Positions 25,313 to 34,426 are shown, counted from the stretch's first letter. The stretch is 64,000 nt of DNA from an uncultured bacterium (GCA_947383145.1 CANDCH010000010.1:27941-91940), one strand, 5' to 3'. Notes: generated by a model from the letters alone, not told the origin. Numbers and translations: made by a program.

Positions 25313-25960
25313 CTAAAATCCGTACCGGGACAACAGCTCCCGGGTGACGCCGCCCGCCTTTTGAACCGCCGGAGCGGGGGAGAGCAGCTTTTCCACATAT
25401 TTTCCGATGATATCCGTCTCCAGGTTCACCAGGTCCCCCTCGGCCCGCTCCCCCAGGGTTGTCCGCGCCGCGGTGTGGGGAATGACGGACACGGAGAAAT
25501 CCCGCTCCGCCGCCGCCGCGACGGTGAGGCTGATGCCGTCGATGGCGATGGAGCCTTTTTCCACCACGTACCGCAGGAGCTTCGGGTCCGCCGACACCGT
25601 GTACCAGATGGCGGTGTCGTCCCGGCGGACGCGGAGGATTGTCCCCACCCCGTCCACATGGCCCGCCACCAGATGCCCGCCGAACCGGCCGTTGACGGGC
25701 ATGGCCCGCTCCAGATTCACGCGCCGGCCGGGGGACAGTCCGGCCAGGGCGGAGCGGTCCAGGGTCTCGTGCATCACGTCCGCCGAGAAGCCCCGCCCGG
25801 TGAGGGCGGCGACGGTGAGGCACACGCCGTTGACGGCGATGCTGTCCCCAAGCTTGGCGCCCTCCAGCACAAGCTCCGCCCGGAGGGTGAGCACGGCGGA
25901 ATGGCGGCCCCGCTGAATGCGCTCCACGGCGCCAACCTCCTCAATGATTCCGGTAAACAG
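25313..25960 (-). CDS. ribE: Riboflavin synthase alpha chain, probable CTG start
   Basis: Dismutates two lumazines to riboflavin. Two barrel repeats are visible: '[11 protein letters not shown]', '[12 protein letters not shown]', '[12 protein letters not shown]', then '[12 protein letters not shown]', '[11 protein letters not shown]', '[15 protein letters not shown]'. The essential N-terminus [14 protein letters not shown] is fully in frame, but only if translation begins at CTG 25960. The first conventional start, GTG 25927, would delete this conserved stretch. GGTGGAG lies a few bases before the CTG. The gene then overlaps the end of ribD by 20 bases, consistent with translational coupling. 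The 215-residue product is standard length. Confidence 0.9.
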   Translation of the reverse strand: MFTGIIEEVGAVERIQRGRHSAVLTLRAELVLEGAKLGDSIAVNGVCLTVAALTGRGFSADVMHETLDRSALAGLSPGRRVNLERAMPVNGRFGGHLVAGHVDGVGTILRVRRDDTAIWYTVSADPKLLRYVVEKGSIAIDGISLTVAAAAERDFSVSVIPHTAARTTLGERAEGDLVNLETDIIGKYVEKLLSPAPAVQKAGGVTRELLSRYGF

Positions 25961-27047
25961 GGTACTCCACCTCGCTCTCCATCAAAAAATCCCCGCCCAG
26001 CCGGACGGCGGTGGTGTTGACCAGCCGGAACGCGCCCTCCGGATGGGGGACGCCCTCCCCCTCCACCGGGGTTTTGGCCTCCCGCCCGCCCAGCAGTTTG
26101 GGGGCGATGTACGCCTGCACCCTTTGGACGACCCCCTGCTCCAGCGCCGCCCAGTTCAAGGTTCCGCCCCCCTCCAGCAGAACGCTGTCGATCCCCTCCC
26201 GGCCCAGCCGCTCCATCAGCCGGTTCAGGTCCGTGCGGCCGTCCCGCTCCTCCACGGTCAGGAGGCGGCAGCCGGCGCGCTCGTAGGGGGCCCGTCTGGC
26301 GGCGTCGGCGCAGCAGGTGGCCAGGATGGTGGGGACCTCCTTCGCGGTGTCCACGACCCGCGCCGTCAGGGGGGTGCGCAGGCGGGTGTCGCACACCACG
26401 CGAACGGGATTTCTGCCGCCGGGCAGGCGGCAGGTGAGCAGGGGATCGTCGGCCAGCACCGTCCCCACCCCGACCATGACGGCGGACAGCCGGTGCCGCA
26501 GGGCCTGGACGCGGGCCCGGGCCTCCGGCCCGGTGATCCATTTGGAGGCCCCGGTATAGGCCGCGATTTTTCCGTCCATGGTCATGGCGTACTTCATCAC
26601 CACATAGGGCCGCCCGGTCTGGACATAGTGGAAAAAGACCTGGTTCAGCCGGACGCACGCCTCCTCCAGCACAGGTCCGGCCACCTCCACCCCCCGGTCC
26701 CGCAGGAGCTGGAGCCCCTTGCCCGCCACCAGCGGGTTGGGGTCTTCGGAGCCCGCCACCACCCGGCGGATGCCCGCCGCCAGAATGGCTTCGGTGCAGG
26801 GGGGCTGGCGTCCCTGGTGGCAGCAGGGCTCCAGCGTGACGTACATGGTTCCGCCCCTGGGGTCCTCCGTACAGGCGGCCAGGGCGTTCCGCTCGGCATG
26901 GGCCTGCCCGCACCGCTGGTGCCAGCCCTGACCGATGATCCGCCCCTCCTTGACCACCACCGCGCCCACCATGGGGTTGGGGGAAGTCCAGCCCGCGCCC
27001 CGCTCCGCCAGCTCCAGGGCCAGGCGCATATAGTCCTGGTCGCGCAT
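25941..27047 (-). CDS. ribD: Bifunctional diaminohydroxyphosphoribosylaminopyrimidine deaminase / 5-amino-6-(5-phosphoribosylamino)uracil reductase
   Basis: Second and third steps of riboflavin synthesis. The N-terminal deaminase (about 1-145) has the zinc motifs 'HAERNAL' and 'TLEPCCHQGRQPPCTEAIL'. The C-terminal DHFR-like reductase (about 146-368) has 'KYAMTMDGKIAAYTGASKWITG' and 'VGVGTVLADDPLLTCR', with 'LLEGGGTLNWAAL' binding NADPH. The 368-residue length is normal. ATG 27047 follows GAGGTG. It is the first gene of the rib operon, directly below the FMN riboswitch. Confidence 0.96.
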   Translation of the reverse strand: MRDQDYMRLALELAERGAGWTSPNPMVGAVVVKEGRIIGQGWHQRCGQAHAERNALAACTEDPRGGTMYVTLEPCCHQGRQPPCTEAILAAGIRRVVAGSEDPNPLVAGKGLQLLRDRGVEVAGPVLEEACVRLNQVFFHYVQTGRPYVVMKYAMTMDGKIAAYTGASKWITGPEARARVQALRHRLSAVMVGVGTVLADDPLLTCRLPGGRNPVRVVCDTRLRTPLTARVVDTAKEVPTILATCCADAARRAPYERAGCRLLTVEERDGRTDLNRLMERLGREGIDSVLLEGGGTLNWAALEQGVVQRVQAYIAPKLLGGREAKTPVEGEGVPHPEGAFRLVNTTAVRLGGDFLMESEVEYPVYRNH

Positions 27048-27065
27048 AGCATCACCTCAAACACA

Positions 27066-27096
27066 CAAAAATGCCCTGAACGAAAGCGTTCAGGGC
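27066..27096 (-). terminator. FMN riboswitch expression-platform terminator
   Basis: Perfect 10-base arms (27073-27082, 27087-27096) with a 4-base loop. On the minus strand they are followed by ATTTTTGTG, 26 bases before ribD. A second stem upstream (27139-27146 with 27155-27162) may take part in the switch. Confidence 0.85.
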
Positions 27097-27201
27097 GTGG
27101 GGAACAGGCGGGGAGACCCCGCCCGCGGCAAAGAAAAACTCTGGAACGCTGCCATTCCAGAGCAAAGCCGCCGGCGCGGGGATAGACCCAGCGTCGCACA
27201 A

Positions 27202-27308
27202 ATCTTCCTTTTATCCAGACTATACTGTCGGCCCCGGAGTTTCACCGAGTCTGCCTTTCGGCCCGCGGGCTGTACCGCCGGTGGGGAATTTCACCCCGCC
27301 CTGAAGAT
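27202..27308 (-). promoter_or_regulatory. FMN riboswitch (RFN element)
   Basis: Read on the minus strand it shows the RFN hallmarks in order: 'AGGGCGGGGTGAAATTCCCC', 'ACCGGCGGT', 'AGCCCGCG', 'GGTGAAACTCCGG', 'CCGACAGTATAGTCTGGAT' and 'AAAGGAAGAT'. With the terminator before ribD, FMN binding should stop transcription of the biosynthesis operon. Confidence 0.96.
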
Positions 27309-27329
27309 CTCATTCAATTGTCGATTTGA

Positions 27330-27358
27330 AGTATACGCGCTCTGACGGGATTTGTCAA
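27330..27358 (-). promoter_or_regulatory. Sigma-A promoter of the rib operon
   Basis: On the minus strand, TTGACA (27358-27353), a 17-base spacer and TATACT (27335-27330), about 20 bases before the riboswitch. Confidence 0.9.
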
Positions 27359-27368
27359 GGGGGGATTT

Positions 27369-27411
27369 GCCCGGAGGGCGGCGGGAAACCGTCTCCCGCC
27401 GCCCTCCGGGC
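27369..27411. repeat. Perfect 18-base inverted repeat
   Basis: Arms 27369-27386 and 27394-27411 pair perfectly around a 7-base loop. It lies after the sugar operon's last gene and behind the rib promoter, where it could end minus-strand transcription. There is no T-run. Confidence 0.75.
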
Positions 27412-27447
27412 GGATTGACCGCCGTTCGCCTGCCTTGTTGGGGCCGG

Positions 27448-28212
27448 TTACAGCATATAGCGCGCCTGAGGCCCGTATTGGCGCTCCCAGCGGGCGTTGG
27501 CCTCGTCGCCCTGGGGCAGGTTCGCGCTCATGAACACCGGCGGCTCCACGCCGCTGCGCTGCAGCTCCTGCACGGCGGCGATGACCAGAAGATTCATCAC
27601 AAAGCAGCTGCAAAGGGTGGAGGAGGAACCCACCTCCTGGGCAAACCCGGGCACCCGGCCCACCGCGTCCCCCAGGGGAACCTGGCTGTCAATGAGCAGG
27701 TCCACCTCCTCAAACAGGTTTTTCTTGCTGGGGTGTCGGATGGGGCTGTCCGCCGGGGTGGCCCTGCCGTAGGCCGGCGAGGTGACCCCGATGGTATAGA
27801 CCCCCCGGCGGCGGCACTCCAGCGCCACGTCCAGCGACATGGGGTCGATGCCGTAAGCGTTGATGATAATCATGGTCTCGTCCGGCGTCCCGCCCACCTG
27901 ATAGGCGTTGAGCACTCCGACGCCGTAGCCGGGCAGGCGCTCGAAGCTGACGCTCCGCTTCGCGCCGTGGAGCAGGCTGGTGCCCGGGTCCAGAATGGGG
28001 TTCCAGGCCGCCAGCCCGCCAGCCCGCCACAGCACCTCCTCCACCGCCAGCTGCGAATGGGCTCCGGTGCCCAGGAGGTGGATTTTCCGGTTCTCTTGAA
28101 TCGCGCGGCTGAGCCGCTGGGCGGCCCGCAGGATCATGGGCTGCTGCGTGGACAGAATCCGCTCGAACAGCCCGGTGATGCAGGCCTGATAGTTTTGCAG
28201 GGGATTACTCAT
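27448..28212 (-). CDS. Sugar isomerase (SIS) domain protein, UPF0309-like
   Basis: A 254-residue SIS-domain protein, like the UPF0309 group, that probably binds a phosphorylated or amino sugar. Typical blocks are 'IHLLGTGAHSQLAVEEVLWRAGG', 'MIIINAYGIDPMSLDVALECRRRGVYTIGVTSP' and 'VDLLIDSQVPLGDAV'. An isomerase or etherase reaction is inferred only. Start ATG 28212 follows AGGAGG. It is the last gene of the six-gene transporter operon, 35 bases after the UroD-family gene, so it probably handles the imported sugar or a breakdown product. Confidence 0.85.
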   Translation of the reverse strand: MSNPLQNYQACITGLFERILSTQQPMILRAAQRLSRAIQENRKIHLLGTGAHSQLAVEEVLWRAGGLAAWNPILDPGTSLLHGAKRSVSFERLPGYGVGVLNAYQVGGTPDETMIIINAYGIDPMSLDVALECRRRGVYTIGVTSPAYGRATPADSPIRHPSKKNLFEEVDLLIDSQVPLGDAVGRVPGFAQEVGSSSTLCSCFVMNLLVIAAVQELQRSGVEPPVFMSANLPQGDEANARWERQYGPQARYML

Positions 28213-28247
28213 GCTCAATGCCTCCTGTCTGGATGCTCCGGGACCGT

Positions 28248-29192
28248 TCACGGGCGGAATTCGTGGGCCGCCTCCACCGCCCAGCGCAGGTTCTGCCGGG
28301 GCGCCTGGGCGGGGATGGTGCAGTCCGCGCCCAGCATGATGTCCCTGGGGGCGCTGCGGAGCACACGCTCCACCTCGGCGCGGATCTCCCGCTCCGTTCC
28401 GGCGCAGATTACGCCGTTGTTGTCCAGGCCGCCCATGACCGGACGGCCAAACAGCTCCTGGGCGGCCTTCAGCGTCAGGCCGTTGCCCTCCATGGCCAGG
28501 TTGACGATGTCGGCCGGATAATCCCTGTAGTCCTCCAGGCGCATATTGACGCCGCAGATGTGCATGAAGACCAGCTTTCCCGTGGCCTTGAGGGCGTTGA
28601 GGAAGGCGATGTCCACAGGCTTGAACCAGGTATTGAAAAACTCCTGGGAGTAGCGCCCGTGCTCCCCGCCCTGTACCGAGACGTAGAATCCGTCGATGCC
28701 GGTTCCGGCGATCTCCTGGGCGAAGCCCGCCAGCCGCGCGCCGATTTTCTCCAGCCCTGCCCGCATGGCCTGTGGGTCCTGGGCAAAGTGGGGCGTAACC
28801 ACCTTGTCCCACTCCAGAATGGGGCTAACCGCGCAGCCCGCGCTGACGAAGGGCGTGAAAATGGTCTGGAAAACCGGGGCCTCCCGGCCCACCGTCTCCA
28901 CCATGCGGCGGGCCAGCTCGATCTGCTGGGTAAACACCGGGTCGTCCGCCCCAAACTCCGGGATGTCCCGCCAGTCCGCCGCCTCCCGGACGGTGGTGAT
29001 CTTCGGGTAAATGTCGTCGAACATCAGCTTGACCATATCCATCCCGGTGCAGCGGTAAAAGCTCAGCTGGGCGTTCAGCGCGGCCTGGCCGTGGCGGGCG
29101 GAGGGGTCAAAATGCTGGAAAAACGCGGCGGGTACGCCGTCGGAATAGGGCTCCCCGGACAAAAACTGTGTAAAGCGTTCTCTGGAATTCAC
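28248..29192 (-). CDS. Uroporphyrinogen decarboxylase (URO-D) superfamily protein, catabolic type
   Basis: A 314-residue URO-D-fold protein ('RERFTQFLSGEPYSDGVPAAF', 'LVFMHICGVNMRLEDYRDYPADIVNLA', 'MGGLDNNGVICAGTEREI'). The heme-pathway HemE signature is not evident. Relatives include methyltransferases of the MtaA/CmuA group and many uncharacterised members in sugar loci. Its place between an unknown 541-residue protein and a sugar isomerase points to carbohydrate catabolism rather than heme. His and Cys in 'HICG' could bind a metal (inference). GTG start with AAGGGAAG upstream. Confidence 0.82.
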   Translation of the reverse strand: MNSRERFTQFLSGEPYSDGVPAAFFQHFDPSARHGQAALNAQLSFYRCTGMDMVKLMFDDIYPKITTVREAADWRDIPEFGADDPVFTQQIELARRMVETVGREAPVFQTIFTPFVSAGCAVSPILEWDKVVTPHFAQDPQAMRAGLEKIGARLAGFAQEIAGTGIDGFYVSVQGGEHGRYSQEFFNTWFKPVDIAFLNALKATGKLVFMHICGVNMRLEDYRDYPADIVNLAMEGNGLTLKAAQELFGRPVMGGLDNNGVICAGTEREIRAEVERVLRSAPRDIMLGADCTIPAQAPRQNLRWAVEAAHEFRP

Positions 29193-29230
29193 GGTATCAC
29201 TTCCCTTTCTATGTCGGGCGGGCGCGGGGC

Positions 29231-30856
29231 TCAGTCCACCATCTCCTCAAAGTGGCTGGCCAGGATGGGCGGCACCCATTCGTCGGGCACCCGGGGGTCG
29301 GTGTCGAATTTGGCGGTGGTTTTGGACAGCGGCTCGCTGGCCTCGGCATAGGCGCGGGCCAGCGGGCTGAAGTCGTCGCACTCCGCCTCGCCCCGGCCCA
29401 CCGTGAAGGGGTAGAGCTGGTACTTCTCAAAAAAGCTGGTGCCCGCCGTCATGTGCATCACCCGCTGGGGGTTGTTGGAGGTGAAGGTGTAGATGATGGG
29501 CCGGGACACGTAGAACCAGGGGCCCCAGTGCAGGTAGTAGTAGGGCTCCCATTCGATCAGGCCGGTCTCCCGCCGCATCCCGCCGAACTCCAGGTTGAGC
29601 ACGCCCAGGGCGTTGCCCTTCCCGCGGTTATAGAAAGCGAACCAGGGGGTGCGGGCGTCAAACACCATACCCTTGACGGGATGGCGGGGCAGGTCGGTGA
29701 TGTGGACGTTTTTGACGGTGTGGTCCACGTCCATCCATACAAAATCTCCCGTGGTCTCCTTGTTCAGCACCACCGACCCGTTGCGCAGGGCCACCACGTC
29801 CAGATCCTTGGTCACGTCGATGCCGCTCTCCACCGTGATGCCCGGCCGCCCGCTGTAGAACAGGTAGGTGAGGGAGCAGTCCACCTCTTCATAGTCCACA
29901 ATGGGGTTGAAGCGCTTGATCATGATGAAAATGGGGCCGGCGATCACGGTGAAATTCTCCGGGTTGACCCAATCCGACGCGTGCATCCAGGTTTTCGGGG
30001 GGGCGTAAATGCCCGGATTCCACTGGAGGGCGCCGTTGGTTTCCAGCTGGTGGCAGTAGGTGACGCCCGGCTGTTCCTTGGGGAGGATTTCGTCGATGGA
30101 GCCGCTGTCCTTATGCAGGTTCACCGTGTAGTACCGGTTTTCGATGGTCAGGCCGTATCCCTCGCCGGACAGCGTCAGGTCGCTGGGATAGGCGGGCTTT
30201 TCCGCCTGGGGGTTGCCGTAGAAAATCAGGAACACCTTGCTGGCGCCGGCGGGCACGTCGGCCAGAAACGCCACCTGAACGGTGGTGGTGGGCTGGCAGT
30301 TGATGTTCTGCCACTTGTCCCAGGTGGAGCTGGAGTAGACCTGACTGCGGATCTCCCGGGAGGCCCCGCTCTCCGGGTCGATCTCCACCACGCGGATTTC
30401 CGCCTCCGGGTTCTGCACGCGGTCCGCGTACAGCCCCAGGACTGTGTGCACAGGCTCCTGTACACGGTCATGGCCGGAGGTTTCCCGCAGGACGTAGCTG
30501 GCGTAATAGCGCCAGCGCTTGTCCCAATAGCCGTTGTCCTCTGTGGCGGCGCACTCCAGCGCCAGGGTCTGGGCGGCGCCGTCCGCCAGCTTCAGGTCGA
30601 GCTCGACGGCGAAGGCGTCTCCGGCGGACCAGTCCAGCCGCAGATAGAGCAGGCGCTCTGCCGCGTCCGCGCGAAAGAGGGCTGGGACGGCCTTTACGCC
30701 GTCGTTGGCGGCGGTGAAGTCCCGGCTGCGCACGCCGTTCACCCGCACCTGGGTGAGCTCGGCGTCCGCCTCCAGGGGGCCGGTCAGGGCCAGCTTCAAA
30801 AAGTAGTAGGGCACGTCGGGGACAGGGGCGCTGAAGCAGCGTTTTTCCAGGTTCAT
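29231..30856 (-). CDS. Uncharacterised beta-rich protein in a sugar operon (541 aa)
   Basis: A large cytosolic protein without signal peptide or membrane segment. It is very rich in Trp, Tyr and Phe and in strand-like segments ('YYFLKLALTGPLEADAEL', 'GLTIENRYYTVNLHKDSGSI', 'YYYLHWGPWFYVSRPIIYTF'), like the large beta-sandwich domains of carbohydrate-active enzymes. I do not recognise a family and cannot place a catalytic residue. It lies between an ABC permease and a URO-D-family gene. It could cleave, epimerise or bind the imported oligosaccharide inside the cell. ATG 30856 follows GGAGGAACC. Confidence 0.65.
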   Translation of the reverse strand: MNLEKRCFSAPVPDVPYYFLKLALTGPLEADAELTQVRVNGVRSRDFTAANDGVKAVPALFRADAAERLLYLRLDWSAGDAFAVELDLKLADGAAQTLALECAATEDNGYWDKRWRYYASYVLRETSGHDRVQEPVHTVLGLYADRVQNPEAEIRVVEIDPESGASREIRSQVYSSSTWDKWQNINCQPTTTVQVAFLADVPAGASKVFLIFYGNPQAEKPAYPSDLTLSGEGYGLTIENRYYTVNLHKDSGSIDEILPKEQPGVTYCHQLETNGALQWNPGIYAPPKTWMHASDWVNPENFTVIAGPIFIMIKRFNPIVDYEEVDCSLTYLFYSGRPGITVESGIDVTKDLDVVALRNGSVVLNKETTGDFVWMDVDHTVKNVHITDLPRHPVKGMVFDARTPWFAFYNRGKGNALGVLNLEFGGMRRETGLIEWEPYYYLHWGPWFYVSRPIIYTFTSNNPQRVMHMTAGTSFFEKYQLYPFTVGRGEAECDDFSPLARAYAEASEPLSKTTAKFDTDPRVPDEWVPPILASHFEEMVD

Positions 30857-30917
30857 AATTGGTTCCTCCCAAATGCCTGCGCATTGCTGCGCGGTTTTCA
30901 GTGGGGCCGGCCTGCCG

Positions 30918-31757
30918 TCAGCCCTTGGTAGAGCCCGCCATCAGGTCGGCAATGTCGTATTTTTGCAGGATGACAAACGCGGCCAGAAGAGGCACGGTGG
31001 CGATTGCGATGCCCGCCATGACCACGGGCCAGGGGGTGGACAGCCCGTCGCTCACCGGGAGCTGGGAGATGGCCACCATCAGCGTCTGCTTTTGGGGATT
31101 GCGCAGGAAGATCATGGGCAGCATGAAGTCGTTCCAGCGGGCGATCAGCGAGATGGCCCCCCAGGAGGCCAGCGCCGGGGTGATGCCGGGAACCACGATA
31201 CGGCAGAAGATGCCGAATTCCCTGCAGCCGTCGATGCGGGCCTGCTCGATGATTTCCGTGGGGTACTGGGAGATATACTGCCGCATGTAGAAGATGCCCA
31301 CCGCCGTGGCCGCCCGGGGTATGATGAGGGAGAGCATGCTGTCAATCCAGCCCAGCTTGCGCATGACCACAAACAGGGGCACGATGCACACCTCCTGGGG
31401 GATGACCATGGTGAACAGCAGCAGCAGGAAGAGGGGGTCGCGGCCGGGGAAGCGGAATTTGGCGAAGGCGTAGCCCGCCAGGGCGCAGAAGAACAGGGTG
31501 AGCACGGTGCCCACCACCGACACCACCACGCTGTTCCAGAAGTTCTGCCACAGGGGGATCAGCTCGGACACCCGGGTGAAGTTCTCCAGGGTGAAGCCCT
31601 TGGCCAGAATGTCCGGGAGCACAAAGCTCACCCCCTGGCCGGTGGGCTGGAAGGCGGTCAGAAAGACCCAGCAGAGCGGGAACAGCGCGATGGCGGAGAA
31701 AAGCGCCATGAACAGGTTGAGCGCCAGGTTTGCCGCCCGCTTTTTTCGTCGCTCCAT
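30918..31757 (-). CDS. Carbohydrate ABC transporter permease, MalG type
   Basis: Second inner-membrane permease of a CUT1 sugar importer, about six membrane helices in 279 residues. The EAA loop that contacts the ATPase is 'EQARIDGCREFGIFCRIVVPGITPAL' (about 185-210). The C-terminus 'YDIADLMAGSTKG' is typical of MalG-like subunits. Start ATG 31757 is chosen because GAGGAG sits 8 bases upstream; GTG 31766 touches that site. No ATP-binding subunit is encoded in the operon, so a shared MsmK-type ATPase elsewhere is expected. Confidence 0.92.
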   Translation of the reverse strand: MERRKKRAANLALNLFMALFSAIALFPLCWVFLTAFQPTGQGVSFVLPDILAKGFTLENFTRVSELIPLWQNFWNSVVVSVVGTVLTLFFCALAGYAFAKFRFPGRDPLFLLLLFTMVIPQEVCIVPLFVVMRKLGWIDSMLSLIIPRAATAVGIFYMRQYISQYPTEIIEQARIDGCREFGIFCRIVVPGITPALASWGAISLIARWNDFMLPMIFLRNPQKQTLMVAISQLPVSDGLSTPWPVVMAGIAIATVPLLAAFVILQKYDIADLMAGSTKG

Positions 31758-31762
31758 AGAGT

Positions 31763-32671
31763 TCACTCCTCACTTTGCCGGCGAAGGCTGATAAAATAGC
31801 CGATGGACACCACCAGCAGCACCAGCGTGAGCATATAGCCGATGGTGGAGGCGTATCCCAGCTGGAAGGAATCGAAGGCGGTGGTGTAGAGATACTGCAC
31901 CACCGACAGGCTGGACGCGCCGGGGCCGCCTTTGGTCAGGATATACGGCTCGGTAAAAATCCGCGCCGAGTCAATGGTCAGGTTGATGAGGCTGAACAGA
32001 AGCACCGAGCGGATGGAGGGCAGGGTGATCCTGACCATGCGCTGCAGCGCGTTCGCCCCGTCCATCACCGCCGCCTCGTGGAGGTTGGCGTCCACGCCCA
32101 GAATGGCGGACATGACGATGAGCATATACCAGGGGGTGTTGCGCCAGATGGACAGGATCATGACCGGGATTTTGGACAGCTCCACGCTTGTCAGCCAGGG
32201 GAGCGCGTCTATGCCAAGGGCGCCGAGCATGCCGTTGACCACGCCGATATTGGCGTCGAACAGCATGCTGAAGATCAGGCCGGCCGCCGCCGTCGAGGTG
32301 ATATAGGGCAGGATCTGGATGGTTTTGTGCAGCTTGCGCGCCCGCACCGCCTTGGTGCACAGCAGCTGGCCCAGCAGCACGGACAGCGGCAGGATGAAGA
32401 TCAGGTTGGCCGCCAAATACCACAGGGTGTTGGTCATGGACTCCCAAAACATTTGATCGGTGAGAACCCGCTGGTAGTTTTTCAGCCCCACAAAGGTCTG
32501 GGGACTGATGCCGTTCCACTTGTAAAAGCTCAGCACCAGCGACCAGATCATGGGGTACAGCTGAAAAACCAGAAACAGCAGATAAAACGGCGCGATGAAC
32601 AAATAGGGATAGATCAGCTTTTTCCGGCGCCATTTGCGCGGAGCGGCCGGCGGGGCGTGGTTTTGTTTCAT
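31763..32671 (-). CDS. Carbohydrate ABC transporter permease, MalF type
   Basis: First permease of the CUT1 importer: 302 residues, six membrane helices starting at 'YPYLFIAPFYLLFLVFQLYPMIW'. The EAA loop is 'HEAAVMDGANALQRMVRITLPSI'. 'YILTKGGPGASSLSVVQYLY' is the usual periplasm-side motif of these subunits. It follows the solute-binding gene by 132 bases and is five bases from the next permease. Start ATG 32671. Confidence 0.93.
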   Translation of the reverse strand: MKQNHAPPAAPRKWRRKKLIYPYLFIAPFYLLFLVFQLYPMIWSLVLSFYKWNGISPQTFVGLKNYQRVLTDQMFWESMTNTLWYLAANLIFILPLSVLLGQLLCTKAVRARKLHKTIQILPYITSTAAAGLIFSMLFDANIGVVNGMLGALGIDALPWLTSVELSKIPVMILSIWRNTPWYMLIVMSAILGVDANLHEAAVMDGANALQRMVRITLPSIRSVLLFSLINLTIDSARIFTEPYILTKGGPGASSLSVVQYLYTTAFDSFQLGYASTIGYMLTLVLLVVSIGYFISLRRQSEE

Positions 32672-32803
32672 GATAAAGTCCTCCGGCGATGGGGTGGCGG
32701 CAGGGCGGGGGCGCGCTGGGGAGAGGCGGCGCGCCCCCGCCGTCCGCTGTCGGTCTCTTCCGCGGGGCCCGTCCGCGAGCGGGGCGCTCGGGCCCGGGAA
32801 CGC

Positions 32804-34192
32804 TCAGGAGAGGCCCAGGTTCTGCCGCAGCAGCCTGCCGATGTTGGCGATGGTGGCGTCCATGTCCTGGGAGCCCGCCACGTATTTCTCCAGCTCGGAG
32901 GAAATGATGGTGTCCGCCTCGGCGTCGTTTTCGGTGACGGGAAGGTTGTCCGACTGGTTCTCGTAGGACAGCGTGACCATCTGCTTATAGCTCTCCCCGC
33001 CGTAGTAGTCCGACGGCTGGCTCCAATAGGGGTCCGCCAGCAGGTCCTTGGTGATGGGGTGCTCGGTGGGGAGGCCCTCGGCCAGCATCTCGTCCGACCA
33101 GCTGTTCCGGGCCTCGGTGTTGAGGTTGAAGTCCAGCATCATGTCCACAAACAGGTCGGTGTAGGGGTCGTCTTCCTTGTTGACGACGCAGTACATGCCG
33201 ATGGCCTGGGCTCCGGCGGTGCCCACCTGCTCAAAGACGGGCGCGGGCATACTGCGCCAGGAGCCGCTCATGTCGGCCAGGTTGCTGCGCAGGTAGGAAT
33301 CCCAGAAGGACTCGATATAGAAGGTGGCGATTTTGCCCTCCCGGGCTGCCTCGTACTGGGCGGGCTGGAAGGTGGCCGCGTTGTACAGCATTCCGCCCTC
33401 AAACAGCTCGGCGAAGGTGTCGAAGGCCAGCCGGGCGCCGGGGTCGGTGTCCAGAACCACGCTTTTGCCGTCGTCGCTCCAGATTTTTGCGCCGGCCTGG
33501 GGCATCAGGCCCCGGCGGAACCAATAGCGCCAGGTGTAGCTGCCCGGGTCCACATAGGAGAGCTTCACCGCGCCGCCGCTCTTCTCCAGAAGCTCCCGGC
33601 CCACCTCAATGTAGCCGTCCATGGTGGACATCCTGCCGGGGTCAATCTCGTATTCCTCAAAAATATCGTTGTTGTAAAAGAGCATTTTGGGCTGAAGGGC
33701 GTAGGGAATGCCGTAAATGCGCCCGTTGTAGGTGGCCTGGTCAAAGGCGCCGTCGATGAACTGGTCCAGATAGGGAGTCACCTGGTCGGTGATGTCCTTG
33801 AGCAGGCCGTTCTCCGCCAGCACCTGCATACTCACCGGGAAGGTGGAGATGGCGGTGGGCAGGTCGGCGGTGGAGCCCGCCGTCAGCGACATCATCACCT
33901 GCTGGCGCACCTCGGCCTCGCCGGAGTAGTTCACCATTTCCACCTCGACGCTCTGGGCGCCGCTGCCCTCCCGCTTTGCGTACCCGTCAAAGTACCGGCG
34001 CATGTATTCCGGCATACCGTAGGTCCAGAAGGTCATCTTTCCGGCGGGATAGTCCGTTCCGCCGGTTTGGCTGGGGGCGCCGGAGGGCGCCGCCGGGGTC
34101 GTGTTCGCGGGCGGGTTGTCCTGGGTGCAGCCGGTCAGGAGCAGCGACAGCCCCAGAACGCAGGCCAATCCCAATGCCAATGTACGTTTCAT
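32804..34192 (-). CDS. Extracellular solute-binding lipoprotein (family 1, sugar)
   Basis: Substrate-binding lipoprotein of the importer. The signal peptide has lipobox LLLTGC (Cys near 20), then a Pro/Thr/Ser-rich linker, then a two-lobe binding fold beginning 'MTFWTYGMPEYMRRYFDGY'. Other marks are 'GIPYALQPKMLFYNNDIFEEYEID' and 'SFWDSYLRSNL', typical of SBP family 1. The 462-residue length fits oligosaccharide or sugar-acid binders. Start ATG 34192 has AAGGAGG 7 bases before it. It is the first gene of the operon and divergent from the AraC regulator, which probably activates it. Confidence 0.92.
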   Translation of the reverse strand: MKRTLALGLACVLGLSLLLTGCTQDNPPANTTPAAPSGAPSQTGGTDYPAGKMTFWTYGMPEYMRRYFDGYAKREGSGAQSVEVEMVNYSGEAEVRQQVMMSLTAGSTADLPTAISTFPVSMQVLAENGLLKDITDQVTPYLDQFIDGAFDQATYNGRIYGIPYALQPKMLFYNNDIFEEYEIDPGRMSTMDGYIEVGRELLEKSGGAVKLSYVDPGSYTWRYWFRRGLMPQAGAKIWSDDGKSVVLDTDPGARLAFDTFAELFEGGMLYNAATFQPAQYEAAREGKIATFYIESFWDSYLRSNLADMSGSWRSMPAPVFEQVGTAGAQAIGMYCVVNKEDDPYTDLFVDMMLDFNLNTEARNSWSDEMLAEGLPTEHPITKDLLADPYWSQPSDYYGGESYKQMVTLSYENQSDNLPVTENDAEADTIISSELEKYVAGSQDMDATIANIGRLLRQNLGLS

Positions 34193-34426
34193 TACAGTTC
34201 CTCCTTTAAGTTCGTTCTGCCCTGGGAACATCCGGGCGCTCGCCCGTGTCCCGCTTCTGTCTCTCTGCCGCGCCGGCTCGCTTTTCGGGGCCCCAAAAAA
34301 GGCGCGCCGGCGCAACATGCGAATTCAACCAAAAATCGAACAAATGGGGCGGCCGCCGGCCTTTTTGGCGGCGCGGGGCCGGACTGTGCGGCGCAGAAAT
34401 CTCACATGGGTCTTTTCGCCAATAGT

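Noticed and set aside
28248-29192. HemE of heme biosynthesis.
   Set aside because: No other heme genes, sugar-operon context, and the usual HemE signatures are not visible.
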